Assembly (NCBI RefSeq): GCF_051020955.1
Contig: NC_135015.1
Span: 8,877,616 to 8,941,615, forward strand
Length of the DNA: 64,000 nucleotides
Origin: Megalopta genalis
Taxonomy: Eukaryota > Arthropoda > Insecta > Hymenoptera > Halictidae
Direction: 5' to 3'
Part shown: piece by piece, positions 11,701-24,900 of the stretch
How positions within the stretch are numbered: the first letter of the stretch is position 1
Layout of the letters: each line of letters begins with the position of its first letter
Position numbers and translations under genes: made by a program
Notes under the pieces: generated by a model
Databases searched by the model: none
What the model saw: only the letters and a program-made list of their open reading frames with translations
Told to the model about the DNA's origin: nothing

Positions 11701-14700
11701 AACACGGAATAAAACCGATCACGCCTCTGAAAGGAAACAATTCAACTCGAACACGACCACGTGAACGAAATATATATTTATAATTATGTACGTGTATATA
11801 TTTATATTTATGTATATGTATATATATATTTTTATATATATAATCGTAAAAAACATCGTTTCGTCGCGTTCATCTTTCTATTTTACTCCTGAATCGTATT
11901 TCTTCTTCACTTTTTTTTTTGTAATTAATTAATTCTGTTTACTATTCGTTTGCTTCCTTTTGTTCTCTTTTTTGCAGTCTTAGGGTGGCGTGGTACGGCA
12001 GAATCCTCGCGCGGTTCAACGATTACTATAATTACCGTTCGTCCCCGAAATTTTATTCTATTCGCGCTAAGCGCTGTAACCGATTCCCCAATGATATTTT
12101 TCGTCCCGTTAATTCTCTAATGACTTTTTGGTCGGCTGCGCGAACAAGTGTTCGACGGTTTCCTTTCTGTTCCTGTTTTCTGCTTTCTTTGTTCCTCTCT
12201 CGACAACCGGAATTGAAAGACTTTCGGAATTGCGAATAGATCGGTCACGAGCACGCGTATTCGATGATTTCGATGACATGCCAGTTCTTCGTCTAGGCCT
12301 TCGATACGCGCGATAAACGGTCGCTCGCATGATCGAGCATTTTTATTCGCCAGCGAATTCACGATGGCTGCGTCTGCAGTCCGTTCGTAACGAATTCCGT
12401 CGCCGCATTGTCTTCTTCCGCGGTCACGTCGTTCAACTATTCGATTCTACTCGAAAGACCAGGCAAACAAGATCAATTCAAACAGACGCAACTCGAATCC
12501 GCGAAATCGGTTCGAGAGACGAAAAGAGGAACGGCAACCACTCCTCGTGCGGGAATAAATAAAAAGTTTAATCACATCGTAAAAAGTGTCTTGACATAAA
12601 CAAAGCGAACAGATTATTCGTATCATACAATCGTACAAAAGTCTTTTCTAGTTAGAAGCAATTGGAATGTTAGCGCGCTCCCTCGATCTTTCTGAAACAC
12701 TGCTGTGTGTCCGTTAGCGTTGACTGTTCGAACTATCCTCGCACACGAGAGAAACGATCGACAGAAGAAAGAAACAATGGAGTTTGTAAGTAAGAGAAAA
12801 ACGAAAGCATACATCCAATCTCTTTTCGTTGTCGCACGAGGAATCGACCTCTCTTTCTCTGTGATCTATCGCAATCAATTTTATTCAGTAACCGTCGTCA
12901 ACGACACAAGTGCCACTCCGAGCTTTCATCTTCGTGCAAACGACAAACAGCCGTAGATGCAGCCATGCGTCGATTCGTCTTGGCGTGCGCAAAACTGGAG
13001 GAGCACGAGAAGTCCGAATCTTGAAAGCACGAAGCTTGGATCGCGGTCGCTGCAACGAAGATCTCTGAAAGCGTCTGGCGACTCACTTGAAAATTCGCAA
13101 TCTTATGTTTCGCATCGCACAGTGGTCAGATCGAATTCAACATCCAACCGCGACAAGTCAAGAAAAAAGAATTTAAAACGAGTGCGTAGTCATCGCAATA
13201 GCTTTCAAAACTCAATCATTTGATATCGTTGAAAATAAAACAAACGTTTAGTATGCTCACGTTGGACATCTCGTATATGTCTAAATGAATAGGTGTCTTC
13301 TTTGTCAGAGGGTCTTCAAAAATGAATGAAAGAACAACGTACATATTTAAAACGAATTCTACGTTTGAAGTTAAAATAGAATCGCACGAAGACATCTATT
13401 TTTGAGTTAGCATTACTTGTCACTGTATTATCGCATTTTGCCAGCCGCCGGAAACTTTCGAGACTTCGGGATTCGACGACAGAACGAATATCCGGTGGAG
13501 TACGGAATTGTCGGGATCTCGTGCACCTCCAGCAAAAACCCGGACGCCGCGAGTACAGGGAAACAACGAGATGGCGAACAGTATTTCGACGGGGTACGCG
13601 GTCGTCGACCCCGCCCGCGAACGTAACGAAAAAAACAAGGGCAAAGTAAAAACGTACATACAACGGAGAACGAAACGAGAAACGTGTGCGTCCTCGGTTA
13701 CGATTGTGTTATGCTGACTAGACTCTAAATTATCATTCTATACACACCTATCGTTATCCTCTCGTGTTTAATTATGTATAATATTTATATTATGTATAAA
13801 CGATGGGCCGACCAGTTCCCGGGCCGTTCCAGCTTGTACCGTCGCGGGAACCGGTCGGTTTTCGCGCGCGTCTCCTCCCGTCGCACGACTTTCTCTCATC
13901 GTAGTATTTTTTATCTTTTTCATTTTTAGTATACGTATAGGTACACTCAGAGTTTACGGTGTTTCTTATCGTAAAATACAATACAGTACAGATCGCGTTC
14001 GTGCGCAACGAGCTTGCTGGAGAGGAGCGTCGCGATTCCTCTCCGCGGTTTCTCGTTGCGCGGCCTCGCTTCTCGTTAAGCCAGCAAGTCCTCGAACGAC
14101 GCAATTAGGAGGGACTGGAATGACGGTGGCCGACAGGGGGACCGCCGTCAAACTATCACACGGTGTCTATTCACGGGGAACCGCTCACGGTCCGGTGGGC
14201 GGCTGCAACACATGTCGGTCGCGAAAAGCGCGCGGTTCACACATTTCTAACGGTTCCAACATCACCTCGACCGTCTCAGATCATAAATATCTGAATATAA
14301 TATATTTATATGTGTATTTTCATTCAATTTTTCTTTTTTATATCCATTCATATATATATTTTTTTATATATATATATTTATTTATACGTATATACTCTTT
14401 GCTGCTCTTTATGTATACGATGCATTCTCTCGCGTGATCGTTTCTCGTTTGCCACGTGATCGCCTTAAGCGTTAACAACTGTCAGTTCGTTCGCCAATGA
14501 AACTACATTCCTACGTTATCGTCGATTTTCTATAATTCTGTGGTTGGTACCAGTGTCCATGCATGTGTGTATGTATGTATGTATGTATGTATATGTGTGT
14601 GCGCGTGTGTATGATACATGAGCGAACATGTATATGTACGTATGTCGATGCTTGTATACGTGTACACTAAATGTGTGTTTGCGCGTCTAGCGGACGCGAG

Positions 14701-17700
14701 ACGACCATCGCGAACGGTCGATTCGCTGGGGTCGTTGGCTCGCGTTTAATTACTCCTAATTACATCGAAACCGACAATACACGCATTATATTATCGTATA
14801 TAATACAGAACACCATCATCGACTCCTTCATGGCTTGCAGGGAGGGATTCGCTGGATCAGATCGGTCCAGAGGAATTATCTACTTTCGCGATGACTGGTC
14901 CTCAAGCGAGGACGTACAGCATCGTCTCGTTTCTGTCCGGCACGAGTTCTCGGAGCGTCATCGGTATCTAGCTAGGCGTCCGCGATCGAAAGACGATCGT
15001 GAGATCGTCGGATGTGATCGAGACGATCGCGCGTACCGCTTCCGATGAACGCTTCGCCCGAGGCCGGACGTCGGCTCGGTTTCTCTGATTCGCCGGGAGC
15101 CTTGCAGGCAGCTCCAAGCGGTTCGCTTTGTTACTGTGGATTCATTTGATACGTCTCGGATAAAACTCGTCGACTGTGTACAGGGAAACTAGAAGTTTTG
15201 GTCGAATATGCGAATCGGCCGGGTTCGATCGGTCGAGTCTTCGTTGCGGATATCCCTCTGCTCGAGATCAATTTGATTTTTCACTGTCTCTAAAAGCACT
15301 TCAGACGTAATTTTGTGATGGTGCTTTGCTGCTACCTCGAAGAAACGGAACGATCTATCGATTTTACCGGTCGAAGCGTGCCTCGTTTGATTTCAGGGAT
15401 CGGCGGAGGCTACATCGAGGCTGTAAGGATTCGAATCTTTTCAGTTGACTTTCCAACAACGCACTCTTCTGCGACCTCTTTCTCGTTTCCTCGGCCATCG
15501 TTATGTTTCTTAGCTTCGCCGACGGGTCCAAAAGGTAGTAAGTAATACGGTCGACGACTCGATGATCCCGCCCGAGTATTTGCCTCCTATCTTTCCGACA
15601 CGCGGTCTGTACTTATGTGTTAAGTTTTTGTCGAGTCCTCCTCGGGTTGTTTCGCTGGGCTCGTACGAAATGCAGACCGACGTTTGGGAGGTCGGAACGG
15701 GGGAGCGTGGTGTCGATAGATCGATCCAAGCACACCGTCCCTTCGATCCTGGCGCCGGTCAAACCGGAGGAGGACGCGCGATTACGTTAATGTTACATCG
15801 ATATTGAGTTAAAACTGACGAATTAGGATCGTCTTGTTACACACGTCTTATTAAACACGGACACATACATGCACACACATATTTTTCGTTTTTTTTCTCT
15901 TTTTTTTTAGGGATTTTCTGCAAATTTTCTGAGATTTTCCTTGTTCCTGTCGACGATAATTGGCAATAGAGTTGCGTGACACACCGGCACCTCGACCGAG
16001 TTCGATCTGCACGTCGAAATGTTTCGTAAAAACGGGAGTGTCGTTTGAAGGAGTATCAAGGGTGTCGCGATTAATTGCTCGCAGGCAGTTTTCGTTTCCG
16101 TTATCACGTGGTTCGTTAACTTATCGTACGTGTATATCGTTAAGAATCCTAAGATCAGAACAGTCTTCGGTGGTGTCCATAGAAAATGATTGCGCGGCAA
16201 AAGAACTCGTGGCTAGAAAGAATCCGCGTTATCACAATGAGCATGCGAGCGGGTCGCGCGATCCGGAAGAATTGTAACCGGCGCTCGATCGCCGCCGGTG
16301 ACACGGTCGGAGGCTCGTTAATTATCGAATGCATAAGATTGTCGTCGCCGTAGGTTTTCCGTCCGCGTTTCGCGCGTTCCGACCATCAAAATCGGCCGCA
16401 GATCGCGGGAATTCTTCTATAGGTTACATCCGACCGGTGCTCAGTACGTTCCTTTAATAAATCTTCATACGAATTAGTCGATTATTAAATTCTGTAAATA
16501 GGGGGGAGGGAGGGGACCAGTCACTCGCGCTTTCATTCTTTCCCCTCGCGCGCTCTCTCGTTCTCTCTCCGACGCAAAGAACAACCACGCCGCGGATTAT
16601 TTATACGTAAACGTTTACACTTAGATCGATTAGTAAGTTTCTTTCTTCACAGAACCGTTCAATTCATAGCGATCGATTTTCTGCGATTCGTTTAGATAAA
16701 TTTGATTACGTTTAAACTCTTTAATTACCGACGTTCGCGCACGACCTTGATCGCGTCCGAACCGTAGCCGTTGACTCGGTGACCGGTGTTCGTCTCGTCC
16801 GGAGGAGGCAGGGTCGACCGGTCCAAGGTCGTGCGGGCCGAGCTGACCGCTCAAATACGACTGTTTGGTTTCCAACTCAATTCCTCGTGACATCGCAATT
16901 TTTCGAAGCGGCGGAAGCCGAGAAAGAGACGCGGAAGGGCACCCGAACTCGGCTGACATTCTTCTTTCTTCTCGTTCATCGAATCAACGCGATTAGGTGG
17001 TGTTTCCAATGTTTGTAGAACGCACAACGTAACGATCTCGACCGATCGATCCTCGACTAGTAGAGAAAACCACGGGGAAATACTTAAAACGAAACGGGAG
17101 CGAATACAAGCGATTCTTTGGTAAAGTGGTCGAATGATCCAACTTATATAAACGTACACATCTATACGCGTTTATGGCCGTGCGCGTGTGTATATTGTGT
17201 ATGTGTATGGCCGCGTGTGTATATACAGATACGAGCAGTGTACACTTAAACGATGAAACAACGATCGACGGTGGCGGGGCTGGACGACCGGCGGGCGTGT
17301 CTCAATGAAAGTGGTTTCATTTACTTTTTTGGCACCCAGCGCGCTACCGGAAGTCAGCCTCCCGTTCCTCCGACGTATATTTTTTTACCCTATGGTGCGT
17401 GCACGCGCACCCTCTTCATCTCCTCTCGTGTGTTCCCGCGAGTGCACGCGTGCACCTATTGACGCGAATGATTAGTATATTTACACGGAACGTGCCCGAA
17501 CGGGTTTGCTAAAATCGGGTCGCCGTCCCTCCGTTTTTGTGCGAAGACCTGTCCAACCTGGAACTCCATCCGATGGGCCCTGCGTTTCACAATAAAAAAG
17601 ATACGTGTGTAAATACATTTTCTAGCTGTCACCGTAATATTTTAAAGTGATCGGACGAGTCTAATGATTCGAATCTCGCAAATTTCAAACAAATTTTAAT

Positions 17701-17751
17701 TTCCTCTCTCTGTTATTCCTGCGCAGAACGAAACAAACTTTCTGCAAGGAG
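8761..17751. other. Intergenic region, no gene recognised
   Basis: To about 11 kb the DNA is AT-rich. From about 11 to 17.7 kb it is GC-richer and contains simple repeats: AT-rich tracts at 11769-11842 and 14290-14395, and a GTAT/GTGC tract at 14563-14612. Short open frames on both strands show no recognisable family, no codon bias and no splice structure. Part of the right side may be 3' untranslated DNA of Ptp99A if a distal polyadenylation site is used. No tRNA or rRNA was recognised. Confidence 0.5.
14563..14612. repeat. GTAT/GTGT microsatellite
   Basis: About six GTAT units run into ATATGTGTGTGCGCGTGTGT. It is a simple repeat in the Ptp99A 3' flank. Confidence 0.8.
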
Positions 17752-18442
17752 TTTATTTAAAGGTAACCGTCTACAGTCAGTTTCTTTATTTGCATATTTA
17801 AAATAGAAATACCGTACAAAGGAAAAGATCTGCACTTGATGTCGAAAGGATATTCTTCGGTAATTTGACTGTCTAGACGCCTGAAACTCGGGACCGATTG
17901 ACCCGGCTTTCGGTTCTTTGATCAAGCGGGACGAGTAGCCGCTTACCCACTCGACATCGAGTGTTTGTGTTTCGTGTTAGTAGAAGTGCTGTCTGGAGTA
18001 TCGTGAATACTGATTCCTAAAGTGTACCAGATTCGAGTGTTTACTTAAAACAGTTCGAGTTGTAACGGCGAGAGAAATTGTACACAGAGAGGATGTTCGA
18101 TTAAGAATGTCGTACGCGGGTGTTGAGATCTTAGAAACCAATTGATCATTCTCTTTCAAGACGAAACTATGCAGTTTGTACCCAATGAAGGACATTTATG
18201 AGCACAATTCGATTCAACTAACGAAATGCAGTTTCATTACCACGGGAAACAAAATTATCGATGGATAAATATCGACGTAACAAGGATTTCATTTATCTCT
18301 GGTCATGAAGAAACGTGAAATCAATTAGAACGATGATAGGTACTCACAGAATCGGGATTACACTTTGGACAGTGTGGAGCTCGATCGGTTACAGCGGCTC
18401 GGACCGGCTCGAGGAGACACTGCAACCGAAGATCGGCAGGCA
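17752..18442 (-). other. Ptp99A: Ptp99A proximal 3' untranslated region with candidate polyA signals
   Basis: On the minus strand, downstream of the Ptp99A stop codon, AATAAA hexamers occur at 17785-17790 and 17752-17757, about 650-690 bases after the stop. They are plausible proximal polyadenylation signals. More AT-rich candidates lie further on (for example near 14380), so the true 3' end is uncertain. Confidence 0.3.
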
Positions 18443-18910
18443 TCATTGAGGCAACATCTTGCAACTCGCCTCCATACCTTCTGGTGGTACGCGCATGCTG
18501 CCGTTGGTGACGTACCCGTTCGCGTCAACGATCACAGAAACGCTTCCCGGATGATTGTGATAACTGACGTTCCGGTGGGTCATCACGATACTTTTCTCAT
18601 GCTCGTTGCCGGCGTGCGTCGACAAACAGCTCTCGCTGCTTCTGCTACTGCACGGCTCCATCGAGTGTTCCACTCGGATCGGCACCGTGTAATCGGCCAT
18701 GGTGTTGACTTCGACCGTTGCGTACTCGCGAATCATCGTCGGTTTCGGTGAATAGTCCATCTGCATGTGCTGCATGGACAAGGTCGGCACGTCAGAAGGG
18801 TCTGTCATGGTGGACACGTGGCCGTTCGCCATACTGTACAGATCTGGCTCATCGTGGCCTTTCGACGATAGCGTAGCCTCTAGGCATTGGTACAACAGCA
18901 TGTAATCCTC
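18443..18910 (-). CDS. Ptp99A: Ptp99A end of D2 and C-terminal tail
   Basis: The last coding exon starts EDYMLLYQCLEATLSS (end of D2), joined in phase 0 to RPGVFRTK. About 140 residues of low-complexity tail follow, rich in Ser, Met and His, ending MLPQ with TGA at 18443-18445. Several tyrosines lie in acidic or polar context (for example EPDLYSMANGH). The tail is far shorter than the glutamine-rich tail of fly Ptp99A. An alternative tail exon further 3' cannot be excluded. Confidence 0.88.
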   Translation of the reverse strand, partial: EDYMLLYQCLEATLSSKGHDEPDLYSMANGHVSTMTDPSDVPTLSMQHMQMDYSPKPTMIREYATVEVNTMADYTVPIRVEHSMEPCSSRSSESCLSTHAGNEHEKSIVMTHRNVSYHNHPGSVSVIVDANGYVTNGSMRVPPEGMEASCKMLPQ

Positions 18911-21900
18911 CTGTTGGGAAACCAAAATGCATTAACACCTTCGATGAAGAAATCAAAGCGTTTTAAAAAAGTGTTTAAGAAAGATAGATTTTTAAATAAA
19001 TTGAGATGTCGATAGAGAGTGATGGTCTTAGTGGAGTCTGAAATGTGTAAACATTACGAGACGTTTAAAACGAGGAAGTAAATTACAGTCTACCCTGCGG
19101 TATAATTACCTATAATCAGGATGCAACCATTTTTTGTTGCACGAACAGCACGATTAAGCGAAGCGAAAAAAGTGTACATAATTTGTAACAATCAGCTTGA
19201 TAACTTTCATGGAAGAATGAACATATCCTCGGCGATATTCCAAGAAGTAAATCTGAATCATACCTTCGTTCGGAAGACACCGGGTCTCTTCATGTACAAC
19301 AGCTTCGCGAACATATAGATGTCGGCGCTCTTCTCAAACTCCAGCTGCTTGTTCAGGGTGATAAGGAGAACGAAGACGGCAGCTTCAACACCGCCATACC
19401 TGCAGCAAAGGAGAATTCGCATTTAGCCCTGCTTCGACGATGTGCCATTTGGACAGACAACGACGTTACCTATCCATCACGACGATAGGACCGTTTTGGT
19501 AGTCACGGTGCAAGTCATGGATCAAAGTAACAAGTGGCTGCGGGTTCGTGTTATGGGGCCAGAAACAGGGATGAGATCGCGGCCCTTGGACAATTTTGGC
19601 ACTCAGTTCGTAATCGTCTTGCAGGGATCGGACTGCAACCTCGCGGAGGATCATTCCACCCGCGGTTTCCTTAATTCCGCAGAATCGAACGCGGAAGGTC
19701 TCCGACTCTAAATCGTTTCCTTCGGTCGGCCAAAATTCGGGATATTCCTGAAAATCGGATAGCTATGCTTATTGTCCTCTTATTATTATCCTCTTATTCT
19801 TCTTAACAGAATCTAATAACTGCACTTTGTAATTGAACCAGTTCATTCGGCGTATTCTCGACAGAAATTATTTTATATAGTTTAGACAATGTCGGATCAC
19901 TCACATCATTGCATTCGGTTAACATGACCACGGTTTGCGCGTTATAGTCCCACATGATCTGCCAGAATTCCATGATCGTGTTTTCCATGGGGTGTTGAGT
20001 GATAATGAATTCTCGATTGCGGTGGAAACCTAGAAAACACGATTTAGTTCCATCCCTGTCATGGTCGAAGACGTCGAAAGACGACAGAAGGGCCCGAAAA
20101 TTTACCAGCGATCCACGTGGCGTTGATGTAATCGCTTCCGTCGACTCCTGGCTTCGGTGTTAGGTGAACTCGAGCAGTCTCGATAGAGACAACTTCTTGA
20201 TTGCGATTCTTGTGGAGGTTGTAGGGTTTGAGCGCGGATTCCAGGTTCTCCTCCTTCGGTTTCCAAGAAGTTACCAACTGGAAGCAATTCATCACTGTTT
20301 AGCTACACAGTTCACTCTCTGTAAGATCTTCGAAACAAGCGAGGTAGAATAGTACTTTGTACTGTGCCTCCATGCTGTTCCACGCGTCGGTGTTGGCGTT
20401 GTTCGGGCTCAACATGTCCTGTACGTATTGCATGAGATTGTTCTCCTCGATGTTGGTCTCGCCGCTCTCGATAGCCTCTTGCAGAGCATGATGGATGAAC
20501 ACGTACTGCTGCTCGGTCTGGACCAAGAATTTTCGCTGGGTGCGGATATGCTTCAAGAATCCGAACACGTTCACTTCGTTCTTGCACTTCGCCTGCTTCA
20601 GCATGGCGTCTATCACGATGTAAGTGCCGGTGCGTCCGACTCCGGCACTGAGGGATGCAAACGTGTTTTAATCGATGCACTTCGAAACGTTCAACTTACC
20701 AGACCTGTCCGTTGTCTTTCGTCGCATTGTACCTGCAGTGGACGACGATCGGTCCAGCTTCCGCGGGATTGGCGTTGGAAGATTTTCGAATGAAGCTCAA
20801 GACCGGCAGAGGATGCTCCGGCACTCCGTGGTCCGGCCAACCGGTGTAATGGTATTGCCAGATGATTCGTTCGCCCATGTTCACGCCGTTCTTCCGTTTC
20901 TTCACCTGTGGCATAGGCTGCTTGGAAAATTGAATAAAAACTTTTCCACCTACGTCTCCTGCGCTACTGCGTGGACACTAACCTTTAGATGACGGATCTG
21001 GAGGGTGCGAATGGTATAGGTCGCCATCACGTCTTCCCTCAGCAGGGTCACTTGGATGTAACCGTAAGTCTCGGATCCCTTCTTAGGCCAGTACATATCA
21101 CATTTTTTCTGCGATTCATAAAGAGACAGTTGAAGCTCCGAAGGGTCCATGGATAAAGCAATTACACCCGAACATATGTCCTTTTTACCATGTAGATAGT
21201 TAAGAGATTTAAGAATACCGCTACATTATTATGTATTAAAATGATTAGAACAACTTTCTGCTCGAGATTCTTATTTCTTCTAATTGATGTAGAAACGTTT
21301 TAGTCTGTATAATGATTTATAGTTTAATAATTATGTACCTACATTGGTATCTTTTTTAGGTATCTTTGATCTTTTCTATAATAATTGTTTGGTGATTAGT
21401 TTAGTTTTTAAATTCTACATGCGGGCACTTTTGATTACGTGCAGATACTTACGCGTCCACGTTCAACGAGATTGGTGATCATTACGATAATAGACACTCT
21501 TTGTTCCCACACCATACGCCAGAATCCATCAAATGTTGACGGTAGAGGACCCTGTGTTCCGATATAAGCGCGAGCACGTTGCCAGCCATCGATGTAATTC
21601 GCATTCACATAATCATGACCTTTCTTGGGTGGACCACCGTCGCATGATAACAGTTGCACTCTCGTATGATCGTCTGCAAAGGTACATCGTATATGTAAAT
21701 GTCTGGCATTTTCGATGCTATTGAAAATGGGTAATTTGTATGTTTTACGGCCTTGTCCGTTCTTTAGGTAAGACGGCCCTTGCGGCCCATCTGCAGGGCA
21801 CGTGAGCGCTAAACGCGCGTCGACTCGAGTCGAGCAAATTTTGAGTCGAAAGTCCGTTACACGGATTGGTTATTTATGACCAATAAAGATTTTTCGACCC

Positions 21901-24900
21901 ATAGTTTGCGGGTCTTCCGCGTTTTTAGTCAGTCGTCGGTGAGCAGCTTACGAGTACACTCGTTGTCTCTAAGCTCTTACGAGCAAGCCTGTAGATTAGA
22001 TCTTGTGTTTCCGTGTGTTCAATAAATATACTTTTACAGAAAACTTTGCCTTTAATTATTTGCAAGCAAATAATCAACAGTATGTTACCGAATTAAGAAG
22101 AACTGAATCTGTAAAGCACGCAATGATTAACATTCGCGATCGTGATGTTTGTAATTACTCTTCTTTCCTTCTATGAAAGATAAAAATGCAATCGAAACCC
22201 CAAGAAAGAACCACAATTCTCAAGTAGGATGTTTGAAATTATTTTTTGGTATGTCTACTATCGAAACAATAAGTTCAAACGAAACTATTATTTTTTAGAA
22301 TAACTGCAAAAATCCTTAATTCTCATCGTTTCTAAATTAGTACAACGATACGGGGTTAGCGAAGCTTGTTGACTCGACGAGCAGGTACAGTCGGTGTACA
22401 AAGTATTTCAAGCACCTTTTACAACGGAATAACTTTTTGATAATTGGACCAGGCGATCTAAATTTTTTTGAGATGTTAGAGCGATTAGTTTAATAGACAA
22501 TATGGCTAAAATTTCAAGCCGTCGATCGGCGTTACACTTACTCTGCTTCATTAAGGGTGGATTGTCTTTCCCTGGGCAAAAAATATCGACCTCCTATTAC
22601 TTTTTATTTTAGAAAACTACTAAATTAATTAGTCCGGAAGTTCACACAGTTTTTTTCTATCTTCTTTAAGTAACTTTTCTACTTCGATTTGATCAGAAAT
22701 GCAGTCTATATTGCTGGTGGATTAAAACGCCTCGTTTTTTATGGTTGACATGATTTAGAAAAAGGTACTGGACCGATCAACTTGTTTGAACTGTATGTTC
22801 AGGTCGGTCAGTTTTTCCAGTAAAATCGAACTTTTGTGTTTGAAAAGGAAAATTGTTTCGTAATGATTGCAGGTAAACGATAACAATGATACGACGATAA
22901 CATTAACAATGGAAACATTCCATTTACTACATAGTACGCAACAATCAATATTTGTAAACACACGGACTGAGGCAACTACGGTAAAAGAATAGGCAACTAA
23001 ATCCTTTAGAAAGATGAACAAACTTTAAAGTCGATTTTCTCGAAAACGGAGCCCGAATAAAAAAATGTTATACCAAATTTGTTTCTTATTTTTTCACCCT
23101 CTCCTCGGTTGCCCACCCTGCATCATTGAGCAAATAATCGAGGTAATAAAATTTGTGTAACTTAATGAGGGTATAATAAAAGAACATGTGTAAAGTTTCG
23201 GGTTAGTTAATGTACTAGTCGTTTTCAATAAAGAAACAATAAAAGGTCTGCATTTTTTGTACAAGCAAAAGCAATTGCCGCAGAAGAACTACCAGTTGCC
23301 TCGTAATCGTCGAGAGTACCGGGTCGTCTGAAGAACGTAGTCTCGAACGAAGCGGTTAATTAAATTCAGAAAATCCGTTATTGCTCGTCGCAGATTTCGA
23401 TCGATTAAGCGATCACACGACTGCCACTTCGTCTCCAACTGCTCCTCTAGCTGATAGGCATTAACGAACAGTGCCGTGAAGCATCTGTGACCTCATTGTC
23501 GAGTGCTGCCGGTCACTCACATTAAAAGCGGCCGAAGAGCTTGTTCGTTAATCCGATAACATTACGAAAGAGCGAGACACGTTGCACCGCGAATTTCGAA
23601 TCGCCTCGGGTTCCATATACGGAAAAAAAGATTTAAAAAATCTCCTTATCGGAGCAGGTCGCGGTATCTTATCGTTGGAAAATAGCGAAAGAATTTCTTG
23701 TCCGTGACTCCCTCGCTAACGAGGAAACGTGCCCAACCCCGGTCACACCGATTTTAATGGAACTCGGATCGAGGTTCTTTCTGCGATCTAAATTTTATTC
23801 GTTCGAATTTCTGCGATCGTGCTATCCGCGAATCAATTAGAGAGGAAACTTCCAGCGACATAATGCTTTAACACTCTATGCTCCGGTGCACTCTAGTGCT
23901 TCAACACCAACAACGAGCGGTAGATGTGTACATCGACGTCCTAGTGCTTCTAGATATAAGAACCTCTTCGTATGTTTTAATCGATTCATTGGTCAATCGA
24001 ACACCAATGCAGGAGACGCCAAACGAATCGGCGCGGTTCATGCAACGATTGAAGCGAATAGAGACGCTTCCGACAGTTCCGACGTGGCTCACGGGTCTGT
24101 CTAAATGGGTCCGTTTAAAACAGAGATGTTTGTGGACTGTCAGACGCCGATTTTGAGAAACTTTACAGGCTTGTGGAGCAGTCGGAAATAATAGACACGT
24201 CTGTTCGCTAAAAATAGATGTTGGTCGCCGTAATTCTTATATAGCAGTTGCTATATTTTCTGTCACTGCTCTGTGACTCAGGTCACAAATGTCATAGTCA
24301 AGGACTATGTTTCAAGTTACTGCTCTGGGACTCAGACGTTGCGGAGAAATGACAGTTAACTCCTGATATACCTCAATTTCACTTAAAATATGCAATCTAG
24401 TGCACGTACATACATATGTACTAACGGTAATTTAAATTGAACTTGTAAGTCGACACAAATATGTTTAACATTTCTGAGATAAAAGCATGTATTTTGAGTG
24501 TTTTAGAAGAGCAAACTGGTTCCAAAATTTCTTGAAAGCCGCGTTCACGATTTTCGATGATTCTACAAGCCTATAGAGTTCGATCAAGGACCATCCATTG
24601 CGAGCCGAGCCGGTTTCGCGAATCGGACGAAAGCCGGCACGCCGGAGTTAGAAAGCAAGATTGGGAACAATTTCAGCTCCATTGGAGGTCTTTTCCACGC
24701 GAGGTCGGCCAACGCAGCAACGATTGCAGACTTCCGATACGCGCGATTGCAATTGTCGCATTGCGACTGCAATTGCGATCGCAATTGTCTCTGTTCCGAT
24801 GAAGGTGAAACGTGCGTCGCGTCGATCCGCTCTGCCGGCGAACCAACGAAAGGCGTGCGCAACGGTCTAGTTCGTGCGAAACGAAAGTGACAAGGCCCGT

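Noticed and set aside
20312..20793. Open frames on both strands over the D1 P-loop exon
   Set aside because: Shadows of the true Ptp99A frame, which carries the catalytic motif and matching splice phases.
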